This document shows positions 1-7,646 of a stretch of DNA of 64,000 nucleotides, one piece after another. This stretch comes from Bradyrhizobium australiense (GTDB lineage: Bacteria; Pseudomonadota; Alphaproteobacteria; Rhizobiales; Xanthobacteraceae), in the NCBI RefSeq assembly GCF_013114825.1, contig NZ_JAAVLX010000002.1, positions 1 through 64,000 of the forward strand, written 5' to 3'. Numbering within the stretch: position 1 is the stretch's first letter; every line of letters starts with the position of its first letter. The notes beneath the pieces are model-generated. The model had not been told where the DNA came from and did not search any database. It saw nothing but the letters and a program-made list of their open reading frames with translations. A program made the translations under genes and the position numbers.

Positions 1-293
1 CGGCTTCCATCACCACGCAACCCTGTGCATCGCGGCTTACGGATTCCTCATCGCCGAGCAGGCGACGATTCCCCCCTCAGGACCACGTTCCACCGCGCCG
101 GTCCAGATCCCTCCCTTACCCGACAATTATCGACCCAGAGGATCTGCCCTTGCGGCCTGAACGCCACGTCCCGAACTCGATCGCAACCATGCGTGTGCGG
201 CTGAGCCGGGCCCTCAGCAAAATGATCATACGATGCCCGTGTTGCGGCGCCGTCGCAGCATCACGCACGCGCAGAAAAATCATGACGCAGTAA
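1..293 (+). pseudogene. IS701-like transposase, 3' end only, frameshifted
   Basis: This is the C-terminal part of an insertion-sequence transposase that runs in from outside the window. From position 2 the frame reads GFHHHATLCIAAYGFL, then a Pro-rich linker, and stops at 158-160. One frame over, from about position 150, the coding sense continues as RPERHVPNSIATMR and then a CPCC-containing basic tail, ending at the TAA at 291-293. The two halves join if one G near position 152 is an inserted base. I recognise the tail as the usual end of IS701-type transposases by memory of the family; this is recognition, not a search. The element is therefore probably inactive. Terminal inverted repeats could not be defined. 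Confidence 0.75.
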
Positions 294-297
294 GACT

Positions 298-453
298 AAC
301 CCGCCCTACGCACTATTGGCCTGGGAGTTTGAGTTTAGGAGGAGGCAAGATGCGCTGCGGCAGGCGGCAGCCGCACTTGGGTTCTTCGGTCGTGGCTGGA
401 ATGATTTGGGCTTTAATTCGGCTGGATCGCTGCGCCTGCATGCTAGACAATAG
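298..453 (+). pseudogene. 3' remnant of an interrupted gene of unknown function
   Basis: Directly after the transposase stop a frame with protein-like composition reads NPPYALLAWEFEFRRRQDAL, then a Gly-rich segment (GFFGRGWNDLGFN) and a stop at 451-453. It has no start codon of its own in the right place, and the same frame is closed upstream by a stop near 280. It ends only 6 bases before the ATG of the next gene, as expected for the upstream member of an operon. I infer that it is the surviving C-terminus of a gene whose front was lost when the insertion sequence arrived. I do not recognise the family. Confidence 0.5.
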
Positions 454-459
454 AGCCCT

Positions 460-1095
460 ATGTCCAGGTGGCTCAAGAACCTTCTGTTCGGGATTTGGGG
501 TCTTCTGCTCGTCCCGCTGATCGCGCCTGCCGTCAAAAAATGGTTGGAGGAAAACATCTTCTCCGATCCTGAGGGTATGGCCACGGCGGCGTTTCGTGAC
601 ACAACGGCCATGCCCGTTTTCAGTAACTTCCTGGCACTGGGCCAACAGCCCTGGTTCAAACTTGCGCTGGTCTTCCTGACCGGAATTGTCGTTGGCGTCT
701 CACGGGAATGGCTGAACCGGAGGTCGGACGAGAAGAAAGCCTCCGAGCTGCGCAGCCTCGGCTGGAATTTTCGCAGTCTTTCAGAGAGCATCAGGACCCG
801 GACCGCGTCGTCGCGATGGCCGGACAGTGTGCCTGATCTCAAGCCTGCACTGCTGTCGGCATTGAGCTCAGCCAGCAAATTCGAGCTGTGGGTCCCGAAC
901 GAGCACGTGTACCACTTGCCGGATGCGTCATTCCTTTGTGAATACCTCACATGCGTCGGCAGGCTTTTGGAGGATGGCGATTTTAGCGAAGCCAGGAGGA
1001 AGCGCTCTCCTGGAGGCCATTTCTCGAAAAGGGGGCACCGTCCTGAGCGCGCAATCAATCGCCCGCCATGTGTCACAGCGAGCTTCGTAGGGTAG
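460..1095 (+). CDS. Small two-helix membrane protein with a probable 3' frameshift
   Basis: The product is a 211-residue protein of unknown function. Two hydrophobic segments are visible, near residues 5-28 and 64-84, the second followed by the charged run REWLNRRSDEKK. The cytoplasmic part to about residue 175 looks like ordinary protein (FELWVPNEHVYHLP). After about position 990 the composition turns into Arg/Pro/Gly-rich sequence typical of a wrong frame. In another frame the DNA reads EEALSWRPFLEKGAPS and stops near 1055, a more natural end, so a one-base loss near 990 is likely. The start ATG has only a weak ribosome site. It probably formed an operon with the truncated gene upstream. 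Confidence 0.5.
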   Translation: MSRWLKNLLFGIWGLLLVPLIAPAVKKWLEENIFSDPEGMATAAFRDTTAMPVFSNFLALGQQPWFKLALVFLTGIVVGVSREWLNRRSDEKKASELRSLGWNFRSLSESIRTRTASSRWPDSVPDLKPALLSALSSASKFELWVPNEHVYHLPDASFLCEYLTCVGRLLEDGDFSEARRKRSPGGHFSKRGHRPERAINRPPCVTASFVG

Positions 1096-1174
1096 GTCAG
1101 CGAAGCGTAACCCACCGAAGTCTCGGATACGCGGTTGGTGCGGCCGGTGGGTTTCGCTGCGCTAACCCACCTAC
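1092..1174. repeat. Palindromic intergenic repeat
   Basis: Two long arms face each other: 1092-1117, beginning GTAGGTCAGCGAAGCGTAAC, and 1145-1174, ending GCGCTAACCCACCTAC. Each arm is itself partly palindromic around GCG.CGC. The unit sits between the membrane gene and the 3' end of pccB. Repeats built on GTGGGTTAGCG/CGCTAACCCAC are common between genes in Bradyrhizobium; that link is from memory. On the minus strand it could fold in the pccB transcript just after the stop. Confidence 0.7.
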
Positions 1175-1182
1175 AACACCTG

Positions 1183-2715
1183 TCACAATGGCAAATTGTC
1201 GTGCTTCTTCGCCGGCATCTCGATCTTCTTGTGCTTCAGCATCGCCAGCGCGCGGGCGATCCGCTTCCTGGTCGAATGGGGCATGATGACGTCGTCGATG
1301 TAGCCGCGCTCGGCGGCAATGAACGGTGACAGGAAGCGGTCTTCGTATTCCTTGGTGCGCTTGGCGATCGCCTCGGGGTCGTTCATGTCGCTGCGGAAGA
1401 TGATTTCCACCGCGCCCTTGGCGCCCATCACGGCGATCTGCGCGGTCGGCCAGGCGTAGTTCATGTCGGCGCCGATTTCCTTTGACGCCATCACGTCGAA
1501 GGCGCCGCCATAGGCCTTGCGGGTGATGACGGTGACGAGTGGCACCGTGCATTGCGAGTACGCAAACAGCAATTTCGCGCCGTGCTTGATCAGGCCGCCA
1601 TATTCCTGCGCGGTGCCCGGCAGGAAGCCCGGCACATCGACAAACGTCACGATCGGGATGTTGAAGGCGTCGCAGAACCGGACGAAGCGCGCGGCCTTGC
1701 GCGAAGCATCGCTGTCGAGCACGCCGGCCAGCACCATCGGTTGGTTGGCTACGAAGCCGACGGTGCGGCCGGCGATGCGGCCGAAGCCGGTGACGATGTT
1801 TTTGGCGAAGGCTTCCGATATTTCGAAGAAGTCGCCCTCGTCCACGACCTTGAGGATCAACTCCTTCATGTCGTAGGGCTTGTTCGGATTGTCGGGGATC
1901 AGCGTATCCAGCGACATGTCAACGCGGCCGATGTCGTCAAAACTCGGCCATTCCGGCACGCCGTCGGTATTGTTGGACGGCAGGAAGTCGATCAGCCGGC
2001 GCATCTGCAACAGCGTCTCGACGTCGTTCTCGAAGGCGCCGTCGGCGATCGAGGAGCGCGTCGCATGCACCGAGGCGCCGCCGAGCTCTTCCGCCGTCAC
2101 GACCTCATTGGTGACGGTCTTCACCACGTCGGGGCCGGTGACGAACATGTAGCTGGTGTTCTTCACCATGAAGATGAAATCGGTCATCGCGGGCGAATAG
2201 ACGTCGCCGCCGGCGCACGGGCCCATGATGACGGAGATTTGCGGGATCACGCCCGAGGCGATGACGTTGCGGCGGAACACATAGGAATAGCCCGCGAGCG
2301 CCGCCACGCCTTCCTGGATGCGCGCGCCGCCGGCGTCATAGAGGCCGATGATCGGCGCCCTCGCCTTCATCGCCATGTCCTGCAGCTTTGTGATCTTCAG
2401 CGCATGGGTTTCCGACAGCGAGCCGCCGAACACGGTAAAATCCTTGGCGAACACAAACGTCTTGCGGCCGTTGACGGTGCCCCAGCCGGTGACGACGCCA
2501 TCGCCCGGCACTTTTGTTTTCTCCATGCCGAATTCGGTCGAGCGGTGCTCGACGAACATGTCGAATTCCTCGAACGAGCCCTTGTCGAGCAAAAGCTCGA
2601 TGCGCTCGCGCGCGGTCAATTTTCCGCGGGCGTGCTGCGCCTCGATGCGCTTCTCGCCGCCGCCGAGCTTGGCGCCGGCGCGCCGTTCTTCGAGGGTGTC
2701 CAGGATATCCTTCAT
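1183..2715 (-). CDS. pccB: Propionyl-CoA carboxylase beta chain (carboxyltransferase)
   Basis: This biotin-dependent carboxyltransferase subunit moves CO2 from carboxybiotin to propionyl-CoA to give methylmalonyl-CoA in the cytosol. Its 510 residues match the full family length. The two crotonase-like halves are visible: N-domain with GGARIQEG at 129-136 and GPCAGG at 165-170, and C-domain with GPKAYGG-like [13 protein letters not shown] followed by [13 protein letters not shown]. The Asp in GGAFDVM is the residue type found in propionyl-CoA rather than acetyl-CoA enzymes. The biotin carboxylase partner (pccA) is not in this window. It is transcribed away from the DUF4260 gene. Confidence 0.95.
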   Translation of the reverse strand: MKDILDTLEERRAGAKLGGGEKRIEAQHARGKLTARERIELLLDKGSFEEFDMFVEHRSTEFGMEKTKVPGDGVVTGWGTVNGRKTFVFAKDFTVFGGSLSETHALKITKLQDMAMKARAPIIGLYDAGGARIQEGVAALAGYSYVFRRNVIASGVIPQISVIMGPCAGGDVYSPAMTDFIFMVKNTSYMFVTGPDVVKTVTNEVVTAEELGGASVHATRSSIADGAFENDVETLLQMRRLIDFLPSNNTDGVPEWPSFDDIGRVDMSLDTLIPDNPNKPYDMKELILKVVDEGDFFEISEAFAKNIVTGFGRIAGRTVGFVANQPMVLAGVLDSDASRKAARFVRFCDAFNIPIVTFVDVPGFLPGTAQEYGGLIKHGAKLLFAYSQCTVPLVTVITRKAYGGAFDVMASKEIGADMNYAWPTAQIAVMGAKGAVEIIFRSDMNDPEAIAKRTKEYEDRFLSPFIAAERGYIDDVIMPHSTRKRIARALAMLKHKKIEMPAKKHDNLPL

Positions 2716-2849
2716 GCTGCTTTCCGCCCGTCTTTAGGTCGATTTAGGGGCCTTCTAACACGGCATTTTCCGATCCGGAAACACCCGTTCCGGCCTCTGG
2801 CACCGCCATCCGGCACGCCCTATATGCCCATCCTGATCAGGGGAATGGA

Positions 2850-3257
2850 ATGACCGATACCGCAAGCGCCGACACCTCAGGCGCCGTTACAGGGGGTGTG
2901 CGAACGGTGCTGCGGCTCGAGGGATTAGCCCTCTTTATCGGTATGACGCTGCTTTATTATATCTGGGATGGCGACTGGTGGGTTTACGCCCTGCTGTTCT
3001 TCGTGCCGGACCTCAGCTTTGCCGCCTATCTGGGAGGACCGCGAACCGGGGCCTTCGTCTACAACGCCGCGCACAGCTACCTCGCGCCGATGGCTATCAT
3101 GACGACCGGATTTGCAACCGCCGCGCCGCTCACGCTCTCGATCGCCATGATCTGGCTGGCCCATATCGGCTTCGACCGCGCGCTCGGCTACGGGCTGAAA
3201 TATGCCGCCGGTTTCGGCTTCACCCACATGGGGCGGATCGGGAAGCCTTCGAATTGA
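2850..3257 (+). CDS. DUF4260 family membrane protein
   Basis: The product is a 135-residue integral membrane protein. After a polar N-terminus of about 22 residues, hydrophobic segments follow near 30-50, 55-70, 75-95 and 98-115. The family signature is clear: LRLEGLALF at the start, FVPDLSFAAYLGGPR in the middle with YNAAHSY after it, and WLAHIGFDRALGYGLKY near the end. Members belong to DUF4260, whose function is unknown. The ATG follows a GGGGAATGGA ribosome site. It is divergent from pccB, with a 134-base gap that must carry both promoters. Confidence 0.85.
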   Translation: MTDTASADTSGAVTGGVRTVLRLEGLALFIGMTLLYYIWDGDWWVYALLFFVPDLSFAAYLGGPRTGAFVYNAAHSYLAPMAIMTTGFATAAPLTLSIAMIWLAHIGFDRALGYGLKYAAGFGFTHMGRIGKPSN

Positions 3258-3324
3258 CAGCCGATTTGTAGCTTGATGTAGTCTCCCCAAAGCTGCCGCA
3301 GGACAGCGCAAATTGGGGGGATCG

Positions 3325-4326
3325 ATGCTGGCGAATTGGCGTGTGGCCGTTACGGCCGCGATTTTTTGTACCGGCGCATTGTTCTTTTGCGCCGAAACAT
3401 CGGCGCAGTCGATCCCGAAGGATATCGCCGCGCGCACTGAAATCTACCCCATTCCGTCGCTGACGATTTCCGACCAGCAGTTTTTGACCGGTGACGCCAA
3501 TGGCAAGGAGGTCACTGTGGCCGGCGAATTCCGCATTGCGCAAGGTACCGGCAAGCTTCCTGTGGTGATGCTGATGCATGGGTCGAGCGGCGTCGGCGCC
3601 GGCATGGACCCCTGGGTGCGCCACTTCAATGCGATGGGAATCTCGACCTTCGTCATCGACGGCTTCAGCGGCCGCGGGCTGACGATGGTCGGCCCGAACC
3701 AGGCGCTGCTCGGCCGGCTCAATTTCATCGTCGACATCTACCGCGCGCTGGAGATCCTCGCCAAACATCCGCGTGTCGATCCTGACAAAATCGTCCTGAT
3801 GGGATTTTCACGTGGCGGACAGGCCACGCTCTACGCCAGCCTCGAGCGCTTCCACAAGCTCTGGAACAAGTCCGGCGCGCAGTTCGCCGCCTATATTCCG
3901 TTCTATCCGGATTGTTCGACGAGTTATGTCACCGACGCTGACGTCGTGGCGCGCCCGATCCGGATTTTTCATGGCACGCCTGACGACTACAACCCCGTCT
4001 CGAGCTGCAAGGCCTATCTCGCCCGCCTGCAGGAGGCCAAGCGCGACGTGGTGCTGACGGAATATCCGGATTCCCAGCACGGCTTCGATGCCGGCCTGCT
4101 CGGCGTCAGCGCGATCGCCGTTTCAGCCAATGCACAGTCCGCGCGCAATTGCCGGCTCACGGAAGGCGAAAGCGGCGTTCTCATGAACGCCGACACGCAA
4201 GCGCCCTTCACCTACAAGGACGCCTGCATCGCGATCAATCCGCATGTCGGCGGCAACCCGGCGACCGCGAAGGAAGCGCAGAAAGCGGTGAGTGATTTCC
4301 TACAGGTTTTGTTTAAGCTCGGATAG
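3325..4326 (+). CDS. Exported dienelactone-hydrolase-like alpha/beta hydrolase
   Basis: The product is a 333-residue alpha/beta hydrolase with a cleavable signal peptide (hydrophobic 8-22, cleavage likely after ETSAQ). The catalytic set is visible: nucleophile S162 in GFSRGG, an acid at D220 or D221 in HGTPDDYNP, and H252 in DSQHGFD. An oxyanion-type HGSSG lies at 85-89. Homologs are annotated as dienelactone hydrolase family, but the extra C-terminal part and export suggest a different ester or lactone substrate. I chose ATG 3325, 8 bases after a run of G that serves as ribosome site, rather than the TTG at 3313. It converges on the next gene with a 12-base gap. Confidence 0.85.
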   Translation: MLANWRVAVTAAIFCTGALFFCAETSAQSIPKDIAARTEIYPIPSLTISDQQFLTGDANGKEVTVAGEFRIAQGTGKLPVVMLMHGSSGVGAGMDPWVRHFNAMGISTFVIDGFSGRGLTMVGPNQALLGRLNFIVDIYRALEILAKHPRVDPDKIVLMGFSRGGQATLYASLERFHKLWNKSGAQFAAYIPFYPDCSTSYVTDADVVARPIRIFHGTPDDYNPVSSCKAYLARLQEAKRDVVLTEYPDSQHGFDAGLLGVSAIAVSANAQSARNCRLTEGESGVLMNADTQAPFTYKDACIAINPHVGGNPATAKEAQKAVSDFLQVLFKLG

Positions 4327-4338
4327 TTGTACCTGCCC

Positions 4339-5640
4339 TCAAAGCAACAGCTTGCCCGATAGGTCATTGCCGTTCTGATGCAGCGTCAGCGACGGCACCC
4401 CACCGCCTTCCGGCCGCGCGAAGCTGATCTGGGCGTCGACCACGCGACAGAAAAACTCGGCCTCGCTCTCGGCGTAAACCTCGAACTCGGGCTGTGCCGT
4501 TGCCTGGATGAACAGCCGCCCGCCATCGGAACGCACCGTCAGGATCAAGGTCGGCGACACCTCGTAACGCCCGGCATAGGTTGCAAGCACGGCAGGATCG
4601 ACCGGCACCTCGCGGCGAATTTTTGCGAGCGGGTATGCCGCGTTGATGAGATGCATGCCAAGCGCGATATTTGGGTCATAATCGGCCGCATTGGAGAGCA
4701 GGATGCAGTTTCGCCGGGTTTTGGTCGAGTAGCCGATGAAGGTCGCATAGCCGCCGGTGCCGCCACTCTTCCAGATCAGTTCATCGCCGAACCGCGACCA
4801 AACGAACCAACCCAGCGCCACATCACGCTCCTCCGCGCTTGGACGACGCTCGGAAAGCGTCATCTTCAGCGCGGCAGCGACCGGCCCGTCAGCGGGATTC
4901 ATGCACATCCGCAAGAATTTCATCAGATCGTTCGCCGTCGAACGGAACGCGCCGGCGCCGGCGAGCACTGAAAAATCCCAGTTCCCGACCGGTGCCAGCG
5001 CGGCGCTGTGGCCGCGTGCCAGACGTTGCTGCATCGAGCTCGAAAGCGCAATACGCGTATCCTCCATCCCGAGCGGCGCGCAAATCCGCGAGACGACCAG
5101 TTCCTCGTAGCTCTTGCCGGCGCGCCGTTCGAGGATGTGGCCGAGCAGGCCGAAACCGAGATTGGCGTATTCGTAGTGCTTGCCGGGCTTGTGGCCGAGC
5201 TTGTGGTTCGAGAGGTAGTCGTAGAGCCGCTCGGCGGTGTAGTCGATGTAAGGATTGCTCCAATCCTTCGGCGCGAAGTTCGACGGCATCCGCGGCAGGC
5301 CCGACGTGTAGGTCGCAAGGTCCATCAGCGTGATCGGCGCCCCCTCGAAATCGGGCATCCTGATGCCAGCAGGCAGATATTTCGCCGCAGGGTCATCCGG
5401 TGCGAGTTCGCCACGCAGCACCATGTCGGCAAATACTAACGCCGTGAACACCTTCGTGATCGAGCCGATCTCGAAGATCGTATCGCCGTCCAGCGGCCGA
5501 TTGTCGGAGGAGCCGGATTGACCATGCACCGTGATGCTGTGCCGCTCTCCGTCGAGGAAAGCGGCAACGAGGCTCATCGTTTCACGCCCGACATCCACCC
5601 TCTCCTTGAGGATGGCGGCAACATCCTGCCCCGGTGGCAT
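4339..5640 (-). CDS. Serine hydrolase of the class C beta-lactamase/esterase fold
   Basis: The 433-residue protein belongs to the beta-lactamase-related PF00144 group, which includes class C beta-lactamases, DD-peptidases and esterases. Motifs: S60-I-T-K63, Y158-A-N160, and KSGGTGG in place of the KTG box near residue 310. A C-terminal domain of about 90 residues follows, as in many esterase-type members. No signal peptide is seen at this start, which is unusual for a cell-wall enzyme; it may act in the cytosol or the true start may differ. The KSGGTGG box makes it more likely an esterase or peptidase than an antibiotic-resistance enzyme. Confidence 0.85.
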   Translation of the reverse strand: MPPGQDVAAILKERVDVGRETMSLVAAFLDGERHSITVHGQSGSSDNRPLDGDTIFEIGSITKVFTALVFADMVLRGELAPDDPAAKYLPAGIRMPDFEGAPITLMDLATYTSGLPRMPSNFAPKDWSNPYIDYTAERLYDYLSNHKLGHKPGKHYEYANLGFGLLGHILERRAGKSYEELVVSRICAPLGMEDTRIALSSSMQQRLARGHSAALAPVGNWDFSVLAGAGAFRSTANDLMKFLRMCMNPADGPVAAALKMTLSERRPSAEERDVALGWFVWSRFGDELIWKSGGTGGYATFIGYSTKTRRNCILLSNAADYDPNIALGMHLINAAYPLAKIRREVPVDPAVLATYAGRYEVSPTLILTVRSDGGRLFIQATAQPEFEVYAESEAEFFCRVVDAQISFARPEGGGVPSLTLHQNGNDLSGKLLL

Positions 5641-5874
5641 CTGGGCCCAACCCCCATCTGGCTAAAGCGCAAACGCCGAGCCTCCGAACAGCACCGGGCG
5701 ACGATGCGGCATGCAATAGCCCCCTGGTAGCCATGGCAAGCTAGTACAACTTGCTCCCCCGCACCAGTCGATCGAGCGCGGGAGCCGACCCAATCGTCCG
5801 GATATCTACCCAGATATCGGAGAGGCATCGCGATCTCGGGCAACGGAACATCGCCGCACACTATGCCGGGTGAA

Positions 5875-5900
5875 GGAACCGTGAACCCGTTGGTGGCGTT
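5875..5900 (+). promoter_or_regulatory. Predicted EcfG (general stress response) promoter
   Basis: GGAAC at 5875-5879 and CGTT at 5897-5900 are separated by 17 bases, matching the known alphaproteobacterial EcfG consensus GGAAC-N16/17-CGTT. A transcript would start near 5907, about 22 bases before the ATG at 5929 and just ahead of its ribosome site. Confidence 0.6.
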
Positions 5901-5928
5901 GATTGCCAAACCGAAGGAGGCCATCAAG

Positions 5929-6417
5929 ATGTCTGGATACAATTACACGCGGATGGCATTACTGGCCACATCGTTATGCCTGGCCGGCAGCGCGGCGCTG
6001 GCGGCACCCGCTTCGCCCTTCATCGCCATGGCGGGTACGTGGTCGGGCGGCGGCGTGCTCAGCACCAGTGACGGACAACGCGAGCAATTGCGCTGCCGCG
6101 CGTCATACAACGTCGCCGGAAGCGGCGAGCAGCTTCAACTCAATCTGAGGTGCGCCAGCCCGAGCTACAATTTCGATCTCGCAAGCGAAGTCGAATACCG
6201 TGGCGGCGCGATTTCGGGCTCATGGAGCGAAGCGAGCCGCAACGCTTCCGGAACACTTACCGGGCGCGCCGCCGGCGATCACGTCGAGGCTGCCGCCCGT
6301 GGCAACAACTTTTCAGCCCATCTGTCGCTGACGACCCGTGGCGGCAAGCAGACGGTATCGATCCAGCCCCAGGGCACCAACATCACGGCAGTCTCGCTGG
6401 CGTTAAACCGCCGCTGA
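5929..6417 (+). CDS. Small exported protein of unknown function
   Basis: The product is a 162-residue predicted periplasmic protein. A signal peptide runs from residue 1 to about 28 (MALLATSLCLAGSAALA, AXA-type cleavage). The mature part contains MAGTWSGGGVLSTSDG and later VEYRGGAISGSWSEASRNASG, a beta-rich pattern with repeated G-x-W and SGS turns, resembling small lipocalin-like or avidin-like beta barrels; this is a shape impression only. I chose ATG 5929, 8 bases after GAAGGAGG, over a longer frame from 5863 that would pass through the predicted promoter. The EcfG-like promoter directly upstream suggests stress-induced expression. Confidence 0.75.
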   Translation: MSGYNYTRMALLATSLCLAGSAALAAPASPFIAMAGTWSGGGVLSTSDGQREQLRCRASYNVAGSGEQLQLNLRCASPSYNFDLASEVEYRGGAISGSWSEASRNASGTLTGRAAGDHVEAAARGNNFSAHLSLTTRGGKQTVSIQPQGTNITAVSLALNRR

Positions 6418-6424
6418 TCGCAAC

Positions 6425-7291
6425 TTAGATCGCCACGATATCGGCGAGGCATTGCTGCACGACCGTCATGCGGGCGGCGATGTGGCTTTGCTCCTTGCAG
6501 TCCATGTTCATGGCGAACACCGTCTGCTGGCTGCCTTTCTCGGCCCAACCGACCATCCAGCCGAGTGACGGCTTGCCCTGCTCGGCGCCGAGCAGACCGC
6601 TCTTGGCGCGGATGGTGGCGTCGCCGACCTTCGTCACCGGCAGGATATAGCGGGTCAATTCCTGGCTACGCTTGGAGACCGGCAGCACGCCGCGCCGCAG
6701 CCGGTCGACGAAATCGATCTGCTGCATCGGGTCGATGCGCAGGTTTCCGGTCAGCCAGAACTGGTCGATGCCGCCGCCGATGTCGCGGTTGCCATAGTCG
6801 AACAGGTCGACATATTTCTGCATACGCTCCTGCCCGATGCGGCGCGCGATCTCCTGATACACCGGCACCGCTGATACCGCGATCGCCGAGCGCAGCGTGT
6901 GATCCTTGTTCCAGGGCTCGATGCTGCGCGTCACGCCATCCCACTTGAAGACGTCCTTGTCGGGATCTTCGACCACGCCGGTTTCGAGCGCGATGATCGA
7001 ATTCGGAATCTTGAAGGTCGAGGCCGGCAGCCTTCCCTCGCCCGAGCGCACCTTGTCGCTGGCGATGATCAGATAATCGTCCACCTTGTAGCCGACGAAG
7101 GTGCCAACGGTGCCGAGATCGAAAAAGCGCTTGGCCAGGTCGTCGCGAAATTCGCTGCGCTGATAGGAGACGTTGGCAAGGGCGCGCGCGGGCAAAAGGG
7201 TGGTCGCAGCAAGGAGGCCGAGCGCATGACGACGATTGATCACAGCGATATCCGAGCTTGTTGAGGGACGGCGAGACGATGCAGATGGCAT
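6425..7291 (-). CDS. Class D (OXA-type) beta-lactamase
   Basis: This is a serine beta-lactamase predicted to act in the periplasm. All class D motifs are present: S91-T-F-K94 (the Lys that becomes carbamylated), S140-A-V142, Y166-G-N168, W179-L-T-G in the omega loop, K230-S-G232, and the downstream GWMVGW. The 288 residues include an N-terminal extension and an export signal with twin arginines (NRRHALGLLAAT) ending near ALAN at 40. It is close to the family norm after processing. It appears chromosomal, with no mobile element or integron beside it. Whether it hydrolyses drugs at useful rates cannot be read from sequence. Confidence 0.92.
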   Translation of the reverse strand: MPSASSRRPSTSSDIAVINRRHALGLLAATTLLPARALANVSYQRSEFRDDLAKRFFDLGTVGTFVGYKVDDYLIIASDKVRSGEGRLPASTFKIPNSIIALETGVVEDPDKDVFKWDGVTRSIEPWNKDHTLRSAIAVSAVPVYQEIARRIGQERMQKYVDLFDYGNRDIGGGIDQFWLTGNLRIDPMQQIDFVDRLRRGVLPVSKRSQELTRYILPVTKVGDATIRAKSGLLGAEQGKPSLGWMVGWAEKGSQQTVFAMNMDCKEQSHIAARMTVVQQCLADIVAI

Positions 7292-7379
7292 CGTGGTAAA
7301 ACAATGACAAGCGGGCCTTTAGCTGCCCGATGTTCCCGACGCAAGCCGGGCCTCCGCTGGCGACGCGAAAGACTTGTAA

Positions 7380-7646
7380 TCAGCGGATCCGCCCCGACAG
7401 CCGCAGCACGAAGATCAGCACCTCGGCGACGGCCTTGTAGAGCTCCGGCGGAATTTCGTCGCCGAGTTCGACATGAGACAAGGCGCCCGCCAGCACCTCG
7501 TTCTCCTCGATCGGGATGTCGTGTTCCCGGGCGAGCTCGATGATCTTCGCGCCGATGACGCCCTTGCCCTTAGCGACGACGCGCGGGGCGCCGGTCTTGT
7601 CGTAATGCAGGGCAACCGCAAGCTTGCTCCTGGTCTCGACGCTCAT
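7380..7646 (-). CDS. FlhX: stand-alone FlhB C-terminal-like export switch protein
   Basis: The 88-residue protein equals the cytoplasmic part of FlhB/YscU that follows the NPTH autocleavage site, without the membrane half. Visible features: [18 protein letters not shown] at residues 9-26, then [14 protein letters not shown] and [18 protein letters not shown]. Such FlhX proteins are known to be able to replace the cleaved FlhB C-terminus in some bacteria. Its ATG overlaps the stop of the FliK-like gene by four bases (ATGA at 7646-7643), so the two are translationally coupled. No other flagellar gene lies nearby. Confidence 0.88.
   Translation of the reverse strand: MSVETRSKLAVALHYDKTGAPRVVAKGKGVIGAKIIELAREHDIPIEENEVLAGALSHVELGDEIPPELYKAVAEVLIFVLRLSGRIR

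Noticed and set aside
306..1115. A 269-codon minus frame across the left edge
   Set aside because: Composition is Ser/Arg-rich without domain character, and it covers two different plus-strand genes and the transposase boundary.
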